Origin: Laccaria trichodermophora
Taxonomy: Eukaryota > Basidiomycota > Agaricomycetes > Agaricales > Hydnangiaceae
Direction: 5' to 3'
Length of the DNA stretch: 64,000 nt
Assembly: GCA_018417955.1 (NCBI GenBank)
Contig: JACTVC010000027.1
Coordinates: 434,001-498,000, forward strand
Numbering within the stretch: position 1 is the first letter of the stretch; each line of letters begins with the position of its first letter. Positions 21,121 through 31,933 of this stretch are shown here, in pieces. The notes beneath the pieces were generated by a model. That model searched no databases, was not told the origin of the DNA, and saw only the letters and a program-made list of their open reading frames with translations. The translations under genes were made by a program, and so were the position numbers.

Positions 21121-24100
21121 ATGTCCTCCACCCTCACCATACAAGCTAAAGCTCACAATCTCGACCCCGGGTTTTTGGACGATGTTAGGTTCCAAACAGA
21201 ATCGCTCCTGAGATTCTTCAATCGACATCAAGCGGCTCTTATGAATTCCAATGACGCCAACCGACCGACATTAGAAGCACGTGCCTTGGACAAAGCTGTA
21301 AGTAACTACCTTATATTTTGTTGAATGACACTTAGTTTCACCAAGGTAACATTGGTAAAGACTTTGTCAGGCAAGCAGCTGTGGTGTGAGGAATCCCAGT
21401 GGCTCCATCCCGCCAGGATCTGGGTATACACCGACATGTTGCGAGTCATGGGCGGGCCCTCGGTCGATTGGAACAGACTTTATGCAGTCCCACAGACCAC
21501 CACCCCTACATTCTTCATGGAAGGTTACGAGGGCCCCTCTCCCCCCATTCCTCCCATTACGTCAACCATTCCGACATCGGCAAATACGTCGCTCCCAGCC
21601 CAATCTTCGCTATCGGCAGACACACAACCGTCATCTGTCCCTATACCGAATTCGTCACTCCCAGCCCAATCTTCGTTGCCCCCAATATCGGCAGACATAT
21701 CTGTCCCTATACCAAACGCTCCCCAACGCCCATCAACTCCAAAAGCCGGCCCAGCACCAGAAAAGAAGCCAGCCGAGCCCAAACCTCAACAAAGTCGAGC
21801 AAAACCCTCGGCCGACACGAGTAGTGGGAGAAAGAGGAGAGGGGACTCCCTCGACGCCCGGCCGAGGAAGACGCGCATTGTCAGCGCAAAACTTGTTGAT
21901 GAAAGCAGCGCTGAGGAGACGCCAACGCCCAAACCCAATTCACGAAACTCGGGCAACACTGCCAAGCCGAGGTCGAAACAACAGCCCGTCGTCGAGATAA
22001 CTGTAAAGCCCAAATCCAAAGCGGCACCTCGGGCTAGCCCAGAGACAGCAAAGTTGGCACTGAAGGCCCAGGCATCGGCAGAGAAGCTTGAAAAGCAGAA
22101 CGCGGCCATTCAATCGGGAGAATACAAGATTGCCGTCAAGCCCTGTGTAGCCTGCAGTAGACGAAAGGACAGAGAGGTCGTCCCATGCGCAGAGAGCGCC
22201 AGAGATGGGCTCGCCGCCTGTTTCACTTGCAACACGGGCAAGACGAGATGCAGCAAGGCAGGGGGGAATTCGAAGAAGACTGAGGGTGAGGAGGAAGAGG
22301 AAGTGAAGATCGTGGTCAAGAAAACGAAGCGCAAGGCAAAGGATGAAGAAGCCGAGGACGGGGGAGAGAAGGGAGAGAAGGGAAAGAAGAAAACCAAGAA
22401 ATCGAAGGCTAAGAAGTCGGAGGATATCAAAATGGCAGAGGGAGCCGAGGACGGGGGAGAGGAGGAAGCTGTGGTCGTTCGAAAACCCAAGAAGGCAAAG
22501 AAGGACGTAGAAATGGCCGAGGTTTCTGAGGGAGAGAGCTTCGATTTCGGGTCTATAAAGGAGGAGGATTCAGAGATGGTGGACATGACCTCGGGCAGGG
22601 ATGCCGAGGTCGGTACTTCTTCGCGACCTGACAAAGGCAAGGCGCGGGCAACTCCAGCCATTGTCATTGAACGACCAACACCAACACCCCCAGTCCAACC
22701 CAAGTTGAGTCTGGCCATGGATGAAATGCCCACCATGCCCGACGTTGGGCAATTATCAGGTAAGAGTTTATCAAATCAGTTTTTCCTTACTAACCAGCCT
22801 AGCTTCCCTCATACCCAACATGGGGGAATCATCAGGCATCGTGGCCGACCTCGTGCAAACATCAGCAGCAGAAGACCTCGGGCAATCATCAGGCATCGTG
22901 GCCGACCTCGGGCAAATATCAACAGGAGGAGGGGACCTCGGGCAATCATTAGGTAAGATTCAATCAAATCAATTTTACCTCGCTGACCAGACTAGATTTT
23001 GCTCCAACGCCCATCACGACCGACCTCGGGCAATCAGCAGGTGCTGCAATGTCCAACGTGCCCGACCTCGGGCCATCGTCAGGTAAGACTCCATTAACTT
23101 TGTTTTTCCTTACTAACCAACCTAGATGTTACTGCCCTGTTGCCTGACCCGATCCCAGTTCCCACCAATGACATGGGGATCGTAGGCAATAGCGGTCCAA
23201 CCTCGGTCAAGCCCAAGCAGTCGGTTTCGAACTCACGCCGCGTCAATCCGCCTCATGCTGAAGAACTTCATCGTAAGTTCTTCTATGTTCTTATCGAACA
23301 TCCTTTGCTTAAAAACTTAGTTGATACAGCACTTCATATCAAGGTGGATTTAAGGTCCCTCAGTCCGCCACCGGCATTCGACATGCATGCAATCCAGCAC
23401 GAGATCAGGAGACTCGGTCAAGACCAGACCGACATTCAAAACACTCTCCGCGAACAACAGGCTCAGGTGACCATCGTGTCAGAGCATACTGGCATCGACC
23501 CCAGCGCTCTTCTCCCCCCATTCGTGAACTCCACTTCACTCAGTGAACGTCTGGCCTCCCTGGAGGAAATGACCCGAAGACTTCAAGACGTTGAATCTGC
23601 TGGCGATCGTCTGGCTGAACAAGTCAAAACTTTGGAAACGTTGTCGTGGTTTGAAGAGGAAAGAAGAATGAATGCACACAACGCGAGGATCGACCGATTT
23701 GAAGAGCTTCACCAAGCACGGTGGAAGGATGCCGAAGCCAGGCTCGAACAACACGAGATGGACTTGTGCACGATAAGGGTTCAGCATGAAGCTTTTGAGG
23801 GGGAGGTCAGGAATATGATGAAGGTGACGCCGGCTGCATTGCAAGAACAGGTCGAGAAGTCTATGGCCAAACTTACAAACCGAGTCCACCAGGCCGAGCA
23901 AGCACAGGATACTCTGACGACATCATATAGGGCACTGACCGAGGGTCAGATAAAACTTGGTAACCGACAAACGATTGTGGAGCAAATTGTCCTCAATCAT
24001 TTCGGACGCAAAGTCATGACCGATGCCCAGATCGATGCGACCAAGAGGACGGCCGATATCGGCATCAACACGCTGAAGGGTACTATGGATATTGGCGTCA

Positions 24101-24402
24101 ACACCGATCGATCAGCAGAGGAATCGGTCCAAGCAACGAGCCTGGCCCCAATCCAATCAGCAGCTCTGACGCCAGCGCAAGCTTTGAGCCTGGCTCCAGT
24201 TCAATCGGCAGCTGTACAAGCGTCGAGCCCACCTCCAATTTCCACAGCTCCGAATCTGGTTCAAGCTGAGAGCCCGGCCCCAATCTATTTGGCTCCCAAG
24301 CCAGTTCGTGCAACACGCCGCGGCCGATCACCCTCTCCCTTCACAGTTGGCACCAGGAGGTCTCCTCGGCTGATACCTTCATCTGGTATGTTCCCTACTT
24401 GA
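21121..24402 (+). CDS. Six-cysteine (Zn2Cys6-like) and coiled-coil cargo protein
   Basis: Starts MSSTLTIQAKAHNLDPGF at 21121; the first intron (GTAAGT at 21298) does not join in a clean phase by eye. The second part holds LWCEESQWLHPARIWVYT, a Pro/Ser-rich linker, then CVACSRRKDRE..PC..CFTCNTGKTRCSKAG, six cysteines spaced C-x2-C..C..C-x2-C-x6-C like fungal Zn2Cys6 clusters, then Lys/Glu-rich acidic-basic stretches. Three small phase-1 introns divide short exons coding DLGQSSG-type repeats (22758-23125). The last exon (about 23140-24402) is a long coiled coil (IQHEIRRLGQDQTDIQNTL .. RLEQHEMDLCTIRVQHEAFE) and a Pro/Ala-rich C-terminus ending RRSPRLIPSS. The coil may pair with other cargo proteins. 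DNA or chromatin binding inferred. A decayed second copy lies at 25315-29768. Confidence 0.65.
22758..23126 (+). repeat. Tandemly duplicated exon-intron modules
   Basis: Three introns starting at 22760, 22953 and 23083, each about 43 bp and alike (gtaag..tcaaatca.ttttt.cttactaaccag.ctag), all phase 1, separate exons coding variations of P-DLGQSSG-IVADLGQ. Symmetric phase lets modules multiply without breaking the frame. Confidence 0.8.
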
Positions 24403-25223
24403 TAGTAATGATTCAACATCTAAATGCCAGTTAGATGATCACCCTATAACTCCCACTAATGAAGATCCACAATAATCAAATACTCCATATTTTGTAACGC
24501 CCTCTCTTGTAACTTCTTGTGAATATATAGGTTTTTTGTGTCATGTTCTTTGTAAAAGAGAAAAAGTACTGCAATCTTGAAGGAATACAACTAATCTGAG
24601 GGGTAAGCATTAGGTTCAGGGAACTCTGCCCAAGTGCTTTAGTACTTTCGAAAGGCCGGATTGTGTTCAATTTAGAAACGATGTCACCTTTGGAATGAAC
24701 CCCGGTCCTGACCATCGGCTGCTGTAAAATATCTAGGCAGCCGAGCACGGTTGCTTGAACCAGACCCGGTCGTTCCTGCTTGGTCTATAGGCCCATTCAC
24801 TTGTCCAAGTCAACATCGGACAAAATAAAAGCAAAGGGGAAAAGAGATACCGATCCATCTAGAAAAGGGGTAAAAAGCTGGCTGATCCAGAGCTTATGAA
24901 TTGTCCACTTTCATCGGCCGACTGGGTAGCTGTATCCATTCGCTTGACTAATCAGCCAAACCGTAACTACAATAATATGAATCCCACCAGCTGACCCATC
25001 ACATCAGAATTTAAGGCTCTCGGCCGATCATGAACCCAGGAACATTCAAAACTGTCAGCCGACCTTGCATAGCTATCCTCCATCAGCCGATATACCACCT
25101 ACCTCTCTGGGTTTACTTCCTGCTGATCCGGCTGTGCTAAAATTTACGTCGCTGGCCGACCCTTCGCTACCTCAACAGTGGGGATGACATCGGCCAATTC
25201 ATCAATACTAGGTTATTGTCTTA
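24403..25223. repeat. Right subterminal region of composite KDZ element
   Basis: Non-coding. Rich in CGGCCGA-type words (about ten, e.g. 24916, 25020, 25060, 25155, 25227). Sequence 24700-25223 recurs, CpG-poor, at 35961-36480; 25000-25120 matches 7246-7356 in inverted orientation. Confidence 0.7.
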
Positions 25224-25292
25224 TATCGGCCCATCAGCAGGCACCATTAACTATGGCCTGTTTGTATGTTCAGGGCTCTCAGTGTTGGTGGG
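25224..25292 (-). repeat. Right terminal inverted repeat of composite KDZ element
   Basis: Inverted partner of 6048-6116. The same block recurs at about 36472-36541 in a fragment of another copy, which shows it is a repeat-family end and not a chance match. Confidence 0.9.
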
Positions 25293-25314
25293 TGATTCCT
25301 ACTAACTGCCCTGG

Positions 25315-26525
25315 TCAAAATGGCAGAGGGAGCTGAGGAGGGGGGAGAGGAGGAAAGTGTGGTTGTTCAAAATCCCAAGAAGGCAAAGAAGCAGGACATA
25401 GAAATGGCCAAGGTTTCTGAGGGAGAGACATTCGATTTCAAGTCTATAAAGGAGGATTCAGAGATGGTGGACATGACCTCAGGTGGGGATGCCAAGGTCA
25501 GTACTTCTTCCTGATCTGACAAAGGCAAGGTGCAGGCAACTCCAGCCATTGTCATTGAATGACCAACACCAACACCCCCAGTCCAACCCAAGTTGAGTCT
25601 GGCCATGGATGAAATGCCCACTGTGCCTGACATTGGGCAATCGTCAAGTATGAGTTCATCAAATCAGTCTTTTCCTTACTCACCAGTCTAGCTTCCCTCA
25701 TGCCCAACCTCAGGCAATCATCAGGTAAGATTCAATCAAATCAGTTTTCCCTTACTAACCAGACTAGATTTTGCTCCAACGCCCATCATGCCAGACCTCA
25801 GGCAATCAGCAGGTGCTGCAATGTCCATTGTGCCTGACCTCGGGCCATTGTCAGGTAAGACTCCATTAACTTAATTTTTCCTTACTAACCAACCTAGATG
25901 TTGCTGCCCTGATGCCTGGCCCAATCCCAGCTCCCACCAATGACATGGAGATCGTAGCCAATAGCAGTCCAACCTCGGTCGACATCTTCCCTTCCCAGCC
26001 CAAGCATTCAGTTTCGAACTCATGCCACGTCAGTCTGCCTCATGCTCAAGAACTCCATTGTAAGTTCTTTTATGTTATCATCAGACTTCTTTGCTTAAAA
26101 ACTTAGTTGATACAGCACTGCATATCAAGAAGGTGGATTTCAGGTCTCTCAGTCCACCACCGGCATTCAACATGCATGCAATCCAGCATGAGATCAGGAG
26201 ACTTGGTCAAGATCAGACCAACATTCAAAACACTCTCCACAAACAACAGGCTCAGGTGACCATCATGTCAGAGCATACTGGCATCGACCCCAGCGCTCTT
26301 CTCCCCCATCCATGAACTCCACTTCACTCAGAAAACATCTGGCCTCCCTGGAGGAAATGACCCAAAGACTTCAAGACATTGAATCTGCTGGCGATTGTCT
26401 GGCTGAATAAGTCAAAACATTGGAAACATTGTCATGGTTTGAAGAGGAAAGAAGAATGAATGCATACACCATGAGGATCAACCAATTTAAAGACCTTCAC
26501 CAAGCATGGTGGAAGGATGCCAAAG
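25315..26525 (+). pseudogene. Decayed copy of six-cysteine/coiled-coil gene, 5' part
   Basis: Matches 22428-23730 of the intact gene from AAAATGGCAGAGGG to the coiled coil (HAIQHEIRRLGQDQTNIQN), including the small repeat introns. It lacks the six-cysteine region, starting directly at the transposon end. Stops are present (for example TGA near 25513 and 25560, and the frame is lost after 26314). Most differences from the intact copy are CG to TG or CA. Confidence 0.85.
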
Positions 26526-29055
26526 CACTTCAGTCACCCATTTTAGGGTACCTATGAGGTATATGAATTCTTTGATTTAGGGGACCTCCATGGTACCCAT
26601 TCCAAGGGTGGTATAAGAGCAGATACCAATACCATGGTACCATGGTATGGAAAACCCATACCATACCAATACCATGTTACCATACCATACCATGTCACCT
26701 CATACCATACCATGCCATACCATACCATCATACCATACCATACCATACCATCATACCAGGGTGTCTGGGGTCCTTTTTCAAAATATATAAATTCTTTCTG
26801 CAGGCTGCAATACTGGTCCATTGGGTGCCATCTTTTGTGGAAAGCTTCTTGAGGTTTTTCCCAAGATATTAAGATACAAATGGAGGCTATATAGTCAAAT
26901 CCATCCTTTGAAAATCAGTTCAAATGAGCTTTATCCCAGCTTTTTCCATGCATCAAAAGCCATTTATTGATACATATCTTTCCCAGTCCTTTCAATTACA
27001 ATTAGAACAATATTCATCACAAATAAATCAATGCTGCATCAGTATTTGAGAGGCAAAGAAAAGAAAACATTTTGTGTATTGGCTATAGTCCTGGACCATG
27101 CATGATACCATGCATTGCAAAAGCATGGACTTGAGCTAAATTATTATCCAACAGCCTAGGCTGAAATATGCACTTCAACTAATCAACTACATTAAGTACC
27201 CTTCACAGATGATTCATTTCAAAAGCCTGAAATTTGGATTCAAAAAGTGCCATGCTGTTGCTGTCAAAGAAGTATGTGTATATATTTACCCAGTGTTTAG
27301 TTGAAAACTACATATGATGGAATCAAGTATTGTTGTTCTGAGTGTTTGACCAAAGTTGTCATTATCAAAATATTTGGTCCAATCCAAAGTCTTGTCAATT
27401 GGAGAGCCAGGGGTACAGATTAAGGAAGCTCCTGTTGGCCATGGCCTCCCAAAACCATGATACTATGTTCAGCCTTATTCATATCACATGTGGTATGATA
27501 ATATCATACCACAACCATTCATACCATACCACAACTATTCATACCAAACTATGGTATTGCCATCTCATACCATACCATGGTATTGCCATCTCATACCATA
27601 CCATGGTATTGCACCCTCACCATACCCTTACTTTGGTTAAAGCTATTGGTAAATATATGTAAACAAGCTTCGAAATGAGGGTTTTCTGCCTTCCTCTGCA
27701 TAGATTATGGTTCCTGTGATATTTTAAGCATCTATCCCATTAATTTCTTTTTCATTTAGCATAGCCACACCTTCCATATTTAGAAATTCACACTGGATCC
27801 TGAGAACAGCACCTTAAACATCAAACAACATGGTATGGTATGGGAGTGGAGTACCATGGTATGGTATAAGGGTGCAATACCATGGTATGGTATGGGGGTG
27901 CAATACCATGGTATGGTATGGTGAGGGTGCAATACCATGGTATGGTATGAGATGGCAATACCATGGTATGGTATGAGATGGCAATACCATAGTTTGGTAT
28001 GAATAGTTGTGGTATGGTATGAATGGTTGTGGTATGATATTATCATACCACATGTGATATGAATAAGGCTGAACATAGTATCATGGTTTTGGGAGGCCAT
28101 GGCCAACAGGAGCTTCCTTAATCTGTACCCCTGGCTCTCCAATTGACAAGACTTTGGATTGGACCAAATATTTTGATAATGACAACTTTGGTCAAACACT
28201 CAGAACAACAATACTTGATTCCATCATATGTAGTTTTCAACTAAACACTGGGTAAATATATACACATACTTCTTTGACAGCAACAGCATGGCACTTTTTG
28301 AATCCAAATTTCAGGCTTTTGAAATGAATCATCTGTGAAGGGTACTTAATGTAGTTGATTAGTTGAAGTGCATATTTCAGCCTAGGCTGTTGGATAATAA
28401 TTTAGCTCAAGTCCATGCTTTTGCAATGCATGGTATCATGCATGGTCCAGGACTATAGCCAATACACAAAATGTTTTCTTTTCTTTGCCTCTCAAATACT
28501 GATGCAGCATTGATTTATTTGTGATGAATATTGTTCTAATTGTAATTGAAAGGACTGGGAAAGATATGTATCAATAAATGGCTTTTGATGCATGGAAAAA
28601 GCTGGGATAAAGCTCATTTGAACTGATTTTCAAAGGATGGATTTGACTATATAGCCTCCATTTGTATCTTAATATCTTGGGAAAAACCTCAAGAAGCTTT
28701 CCACAAAAGATGGCACCCAATGGACCAGTATTGCAGCCTGCAGAAAGAATTTATATATTTTGAAAAAGGACCCCAGACACCCTGGTATGATGGTATGGTA
28801 TGGTATGGTATGATGGTATGGTATGGCATGGTATGGTATGAGGTGACATGGTATGGTATGGTAACATGGTATTGGTATGGTATGGGTTTTCCATACCATG
28901 GTAACATGGTATTGGTATGGTATGGGTTTTCCATACCATGGTACCATGGTATTGGTATCTGCTCTTATACCACCCTTGGAATGGGTACCATGGAGGTCCC
29001 CTAAATCAAAGAATTCATATACCTCATAGGTACCCTAAAATGGGTGACTGAAGTG
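26526..29055. mobile_element. Foldback element, 2.53 kb, ~1.1-kb inverted arms
   Basis: Inserted in the decayed cargo-gene copy. Ends CACTTCAGTCACCC and GGGTGACTGAAGTG; target duplication GCCAAAG at 26519-26525 and 29056-29062, matching the single site in the intact gene. The left arm (26526 to about 27623) pairs with the right arm (about 27916-29055); the spacer of about 290 bp has no recognisable coding. Both arms contain long ATACC/GGTAT microsatellite stretches. Non-autonomous; superfamily not decided. Confidence 0.85.
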
Positions 29056-29768
29056 GCCAAAGCCAGGCTCGAACAACATGAGATGGACTTGTGCATCATA
29101 AGGGTTCAGCATGAAGCTTTTGAGGGGGAGGTGAGGAATATGATGAAGGTGATGCCGGCTGCATTGCAAGAACAGGTCGAGAAGTCTATGGCCAAACTTA
29201 CAAACCGAGTCCACCAGGTCAAGCAAGCACAGGATACTCTGACCACATCATATAGGGCACTGACTGAGGGTCAGATAAAACTTGGTAACCGACAAATGAT
29301 TGTGGAGCAAATTGTCCTCAATCATTTCGGATGCAAAGTCATAACCAACGCCCAGATCGATGCAACCAAGGGGATGGCTGATATCAGCATCAACATGCTG
29401 AAGGGTACTGTGGATATTGGTGTCAACACCGATAGATCAGCAGAGGAATTGGTCCAAGCAATGAGCCCGGCCCTAATCCAATCAGCAGCTCCTCCAATGC
29501 CGGTGCAAGCTTTGAGCCCAACTCCAGTTCAATCAGCAGCTGTTCAAGTGTCAAGCCTGCCTCCAATTTCCACAGCTCTGAATCTGGTTCAAGCTGAGAG
29601 CCTGGCCCCAATCTATTTGGCTCCAAAGCCAGTTCGTGCAACATGCCATGGCAGATCACCCTCTCCCTTCACAGTTGGCACCAGGAGGTCTCCTTGGCTG
29701 ATAGCTTCATCTGGTATGTCCCCTACTTGATAGTAATGATTCAACATCTAAATGCCAGTTAGATGATC
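29056..29768 (+). pseudogene. Decayed copy of six-cysteine/coiled-coil gene, 3' part
   Basis: Continuation of the split copy; equals 23731-24442 of the intact gene, ending in the same ASSG-type tail and stop, with homology stopping after 'ttagatgatc'. The frame is still open from 29044 to 29730, so this part decayed less than the 5' part. CpG sites again mostly changed to TG/CA. Confidence 0.85.
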
Positions 29769-29779
29769 CAGGGCATTCA

Positions 29780-30235
29780 GCAGGTGTGCTATTGAACCAT
29801 AACAATAGAAATGGACAATTGTCCTATGGCTCATAGCGGTACACAAATGGGCCCAATGGGCATGCACATTATGGGACCATATGTGGGGCCAATGCCATAA
29901 TGATGTTTAAGGTTGAATGTTGGGCCCAATGATCTACCCAAACAAGACCCCACCAACCAATCATTTGGCCCAATTATGGTGGTATTTGGTGGCTGGAATT
30001 AGCCTAAGGGTGGTAGTTGGGCCCAATGTTGAAGGTGCACAATGGCTGTATGTTTGGCCCAACGACCAGGAGAATAGGTTATGGGCTAATGTTGTGGCCA
30101 ATTTATTTTCTGTGCCTAATGGCATAAGTTGGGCCCAACTGCTCACGAGGTAGCTTAAGGTGCCTATGTTAGGGCCATCCTCTGTGACCATCTATGGTTG
30201 ATTGTTGGGCCCAATGGTGGGCACATAGGGCCTGC
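29780..30235. repeat. Degenerate GGGCCCAAT-containing repeats
   Basis: The word TTGGGCCCAATG or a one-base variant occurs about eight times at uneven spacing of 40-80 bp, with shared context (gttgaaggtgcacaatggctgtatgt / ggtggctggaattagcctaag). No coding sequence seen. Confidence 0.6.
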
Positions 30236-30239
30236 AAAT

Positions 30240-30600
30240 TTTCTGGATATTGCACTCAGGAAACAATTTGCAGAATTCCTGGATATTGCATTTCCCAGCA
30301 ATTTTGCTCAACTTTGCAGCATATTCTGCAGATGCTGGGGAGAAGAAAACACAGGATTTCCACATATTTCATTTCCGAATCTTGAGCTTGAATTTGCGGA
30401 ATTCCTGATGTAATCAAAATTTTGGACATGGGGAAATCCAAACCATACAGGTCTGGGGAACAGGGGAGAAAAAAGCTTCTACAAGAAAAATTTGTGGAAT
30501 TCCTGAATATTGCATTTCTGGAGATTTTTCTTGAATTTGCAGTGTATTCTCTGGATGCTGGGGAATCAATTTAAATATCCACGGGATCTGTGAAATATCC
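30240..30600. repeat. Two-copy ~180-bp repeat
   Basis: 'gaattcctg[ga]atattgcattt', '.gattttgct/cttgaatttgcag.[ga]tattct' and 'gatgctgggg' recur about 220 bp apart. It leads into the satellite that follows. Confidence 0.5.
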
Positions 30601-31933
30601 AAAAAAGGGACAACCAAGGTGTCCAGACAAATGTTCCATGAAAGTGCAGAAGTCCCCAAGCATCAATTTAAATTTCCACAGCATGTGCGGAATATCCAAA
30701 TAAATAACAACCTAGGTGTGCAGACACATGTTGCATGAAAATGCGCAAGTCCCAAAGTGTCAATTTAAATATTAACAGCATGTGCAGAATATCTGAAAAA
30801 ATAAGAACCCAGGTGTTCAGACAGATGTTGCATAAAGATGCGGAAGTCCCGAAGTGTCAATTTAAATATTAATGGCATGTGTGGAACATCCGAAAAAATA
30901 ACAACCAGGTGTCCAGACAGAGGTTGCATGAAAACGCAGAAGTCCCGAACTGTCAATTTAAGCATTAATGACATATGCAGAATATCTGAGAAAATAACAA
31001 CCCAGGTGTCCAAACACATATTGCATAAAAATGCAGAAGTCCTGAACTGTCAATTTAAGTATTAATGGCATGTGCAGAATATCCAAGAAAATAATAACCC
31101 AGGTGTCCAGACACATGTTGTGTAACAATGTGGAAGTCCTGAAGCATCAATTTAAATATTAACGGCATGTGTGGAATATCCGAAAAAATAAGCAGGTGTC
31201 CAGACAGATGTTGCATGAAGATGTGGAAGTCCCAAAGCATCAGTTTAAATATTAATGGCATGTGTGGAATATCTGAAAAAAAAAACCAGGTGTCCAGACA
31301 GATGTTGCATAAAAATGCGGAAGTCCTGAACAGTCAATTTAAGCATTAACGGCATGTGCGGAAATCTGAGAAAACAATACCCCAGGTGTCCAGACACATG
31401 TTGCGTGAAAATGCAGAAGTCCTGAAGTATCAATTTAAATATTAAGGGCATGTGTGGAATATCTGAAAAAATAACGACCCAGGTGTCTGGACACATGTTG
31501 CGTGAAAATGCGGAAGTCCTGAACTGTCAATTTAGAAACTAACAACCCAGGTGTCCAGACACATGTTGTGTAACAATGTGGAAATCCCAAAGCATCAATT
31601 TAAATATTGATGGCATGTGCAGAATATCCGAAAACATAAGAACCCAGGTGTTTGGACACATGTTGTGTGAAAATGTGGAAGTTCTGAAGTATCAATTCAA
31701 ATATTAAGGGCATGTGCAGAATATCTGAAAAAAAGGCAACCCAGGTGTCTGGACAAATGTTGTGTGAAAATGCGGAATTTCCGAAGCACCAATTTAAATA
31801 TTAATGGCATGTGCAGAATATCCAAAAGAATAACAACCCAGGTGTCTGGACAAATGTTGGGTGAAAATGTGGAAGTACCAAAGTGTCAATTTAAATATTA
31901 ATGGCATGTGCAAAATATCCGAATGAATAACAA
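30600..31933. repeat. ~95-bp satellite array, part 1
   Basis: About 14 units of AGGTGTCCAGACA..TGTTGCATGAAAATGCGGAAGTCC..TCAATTTAAATATTAA.GGCATGTG..GAATATCCGAAAAAATAAC. Starts of units near 30619, 30714, 30810, 30906, 31002, 31100, 31193, 31288, 31384, 31480, 31549 (short unit), 31646, 31744, 31839. Interrupted by the palindromic element that follows. Small open frames here are repeats, not genes. Confidence 0.9.

Larger units (their letters stand above)
6026..25314. mobile_element. Composite KDZ transposon (~19.3 kb) with seven genes
   Basis: The ends are defined by inverted repeats 6048-6116 and 25224-25292; similarity continues more weakly, without gaps, out to 6026 and 25314. The right boundary at 25314 (..actgccctgg) is supported by a second copy of the right end at 35961-36562 that stops at the same base. 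Subterminal sequence at about 7246-7356 also matches about 25000-25120 in inverted orientation (GCTATGCAAGGTCGGC, TCGGCCGAGAGCC, GGGTCAGCTGGTG). Gene order is + + - - + - +, with divergent and convergent pairs. The transposase is the KDZ gene at 12033-15544. No convincing 8-9 bp target duplication is visible, and the two flanks come from different sequences, so the locus has been rearranged after or during insertion. KDZ elements carrying TET/JBP genes are known in basidiomycetes; the other cargo assignments are by location. Confidence 0.8.

Noticed and set aside
22110..22736. 208-codon minus-strand open frame opposite the six-cysteine gene
   Set aside because: Shadow of the Lys/Glu-rich plus-strand coding sequence (gives Ser/Phe/Leu-rich translation).
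6022..25318. TCAA directly flanking both proposed ends of the composite KDZ element as a target duplication
   Set aside because: Only 4 bp, KDZ duplications are usually about 8 bp, and the two flanks belong to different genes; likely chance.
26552..28947. Open frames rich in His, Tyr, Ile, Pro or Trp, Tyr, Gly, Met
   Set aside because: Translations of the ATACC/GGTAT microsatellite in the foldback arms.
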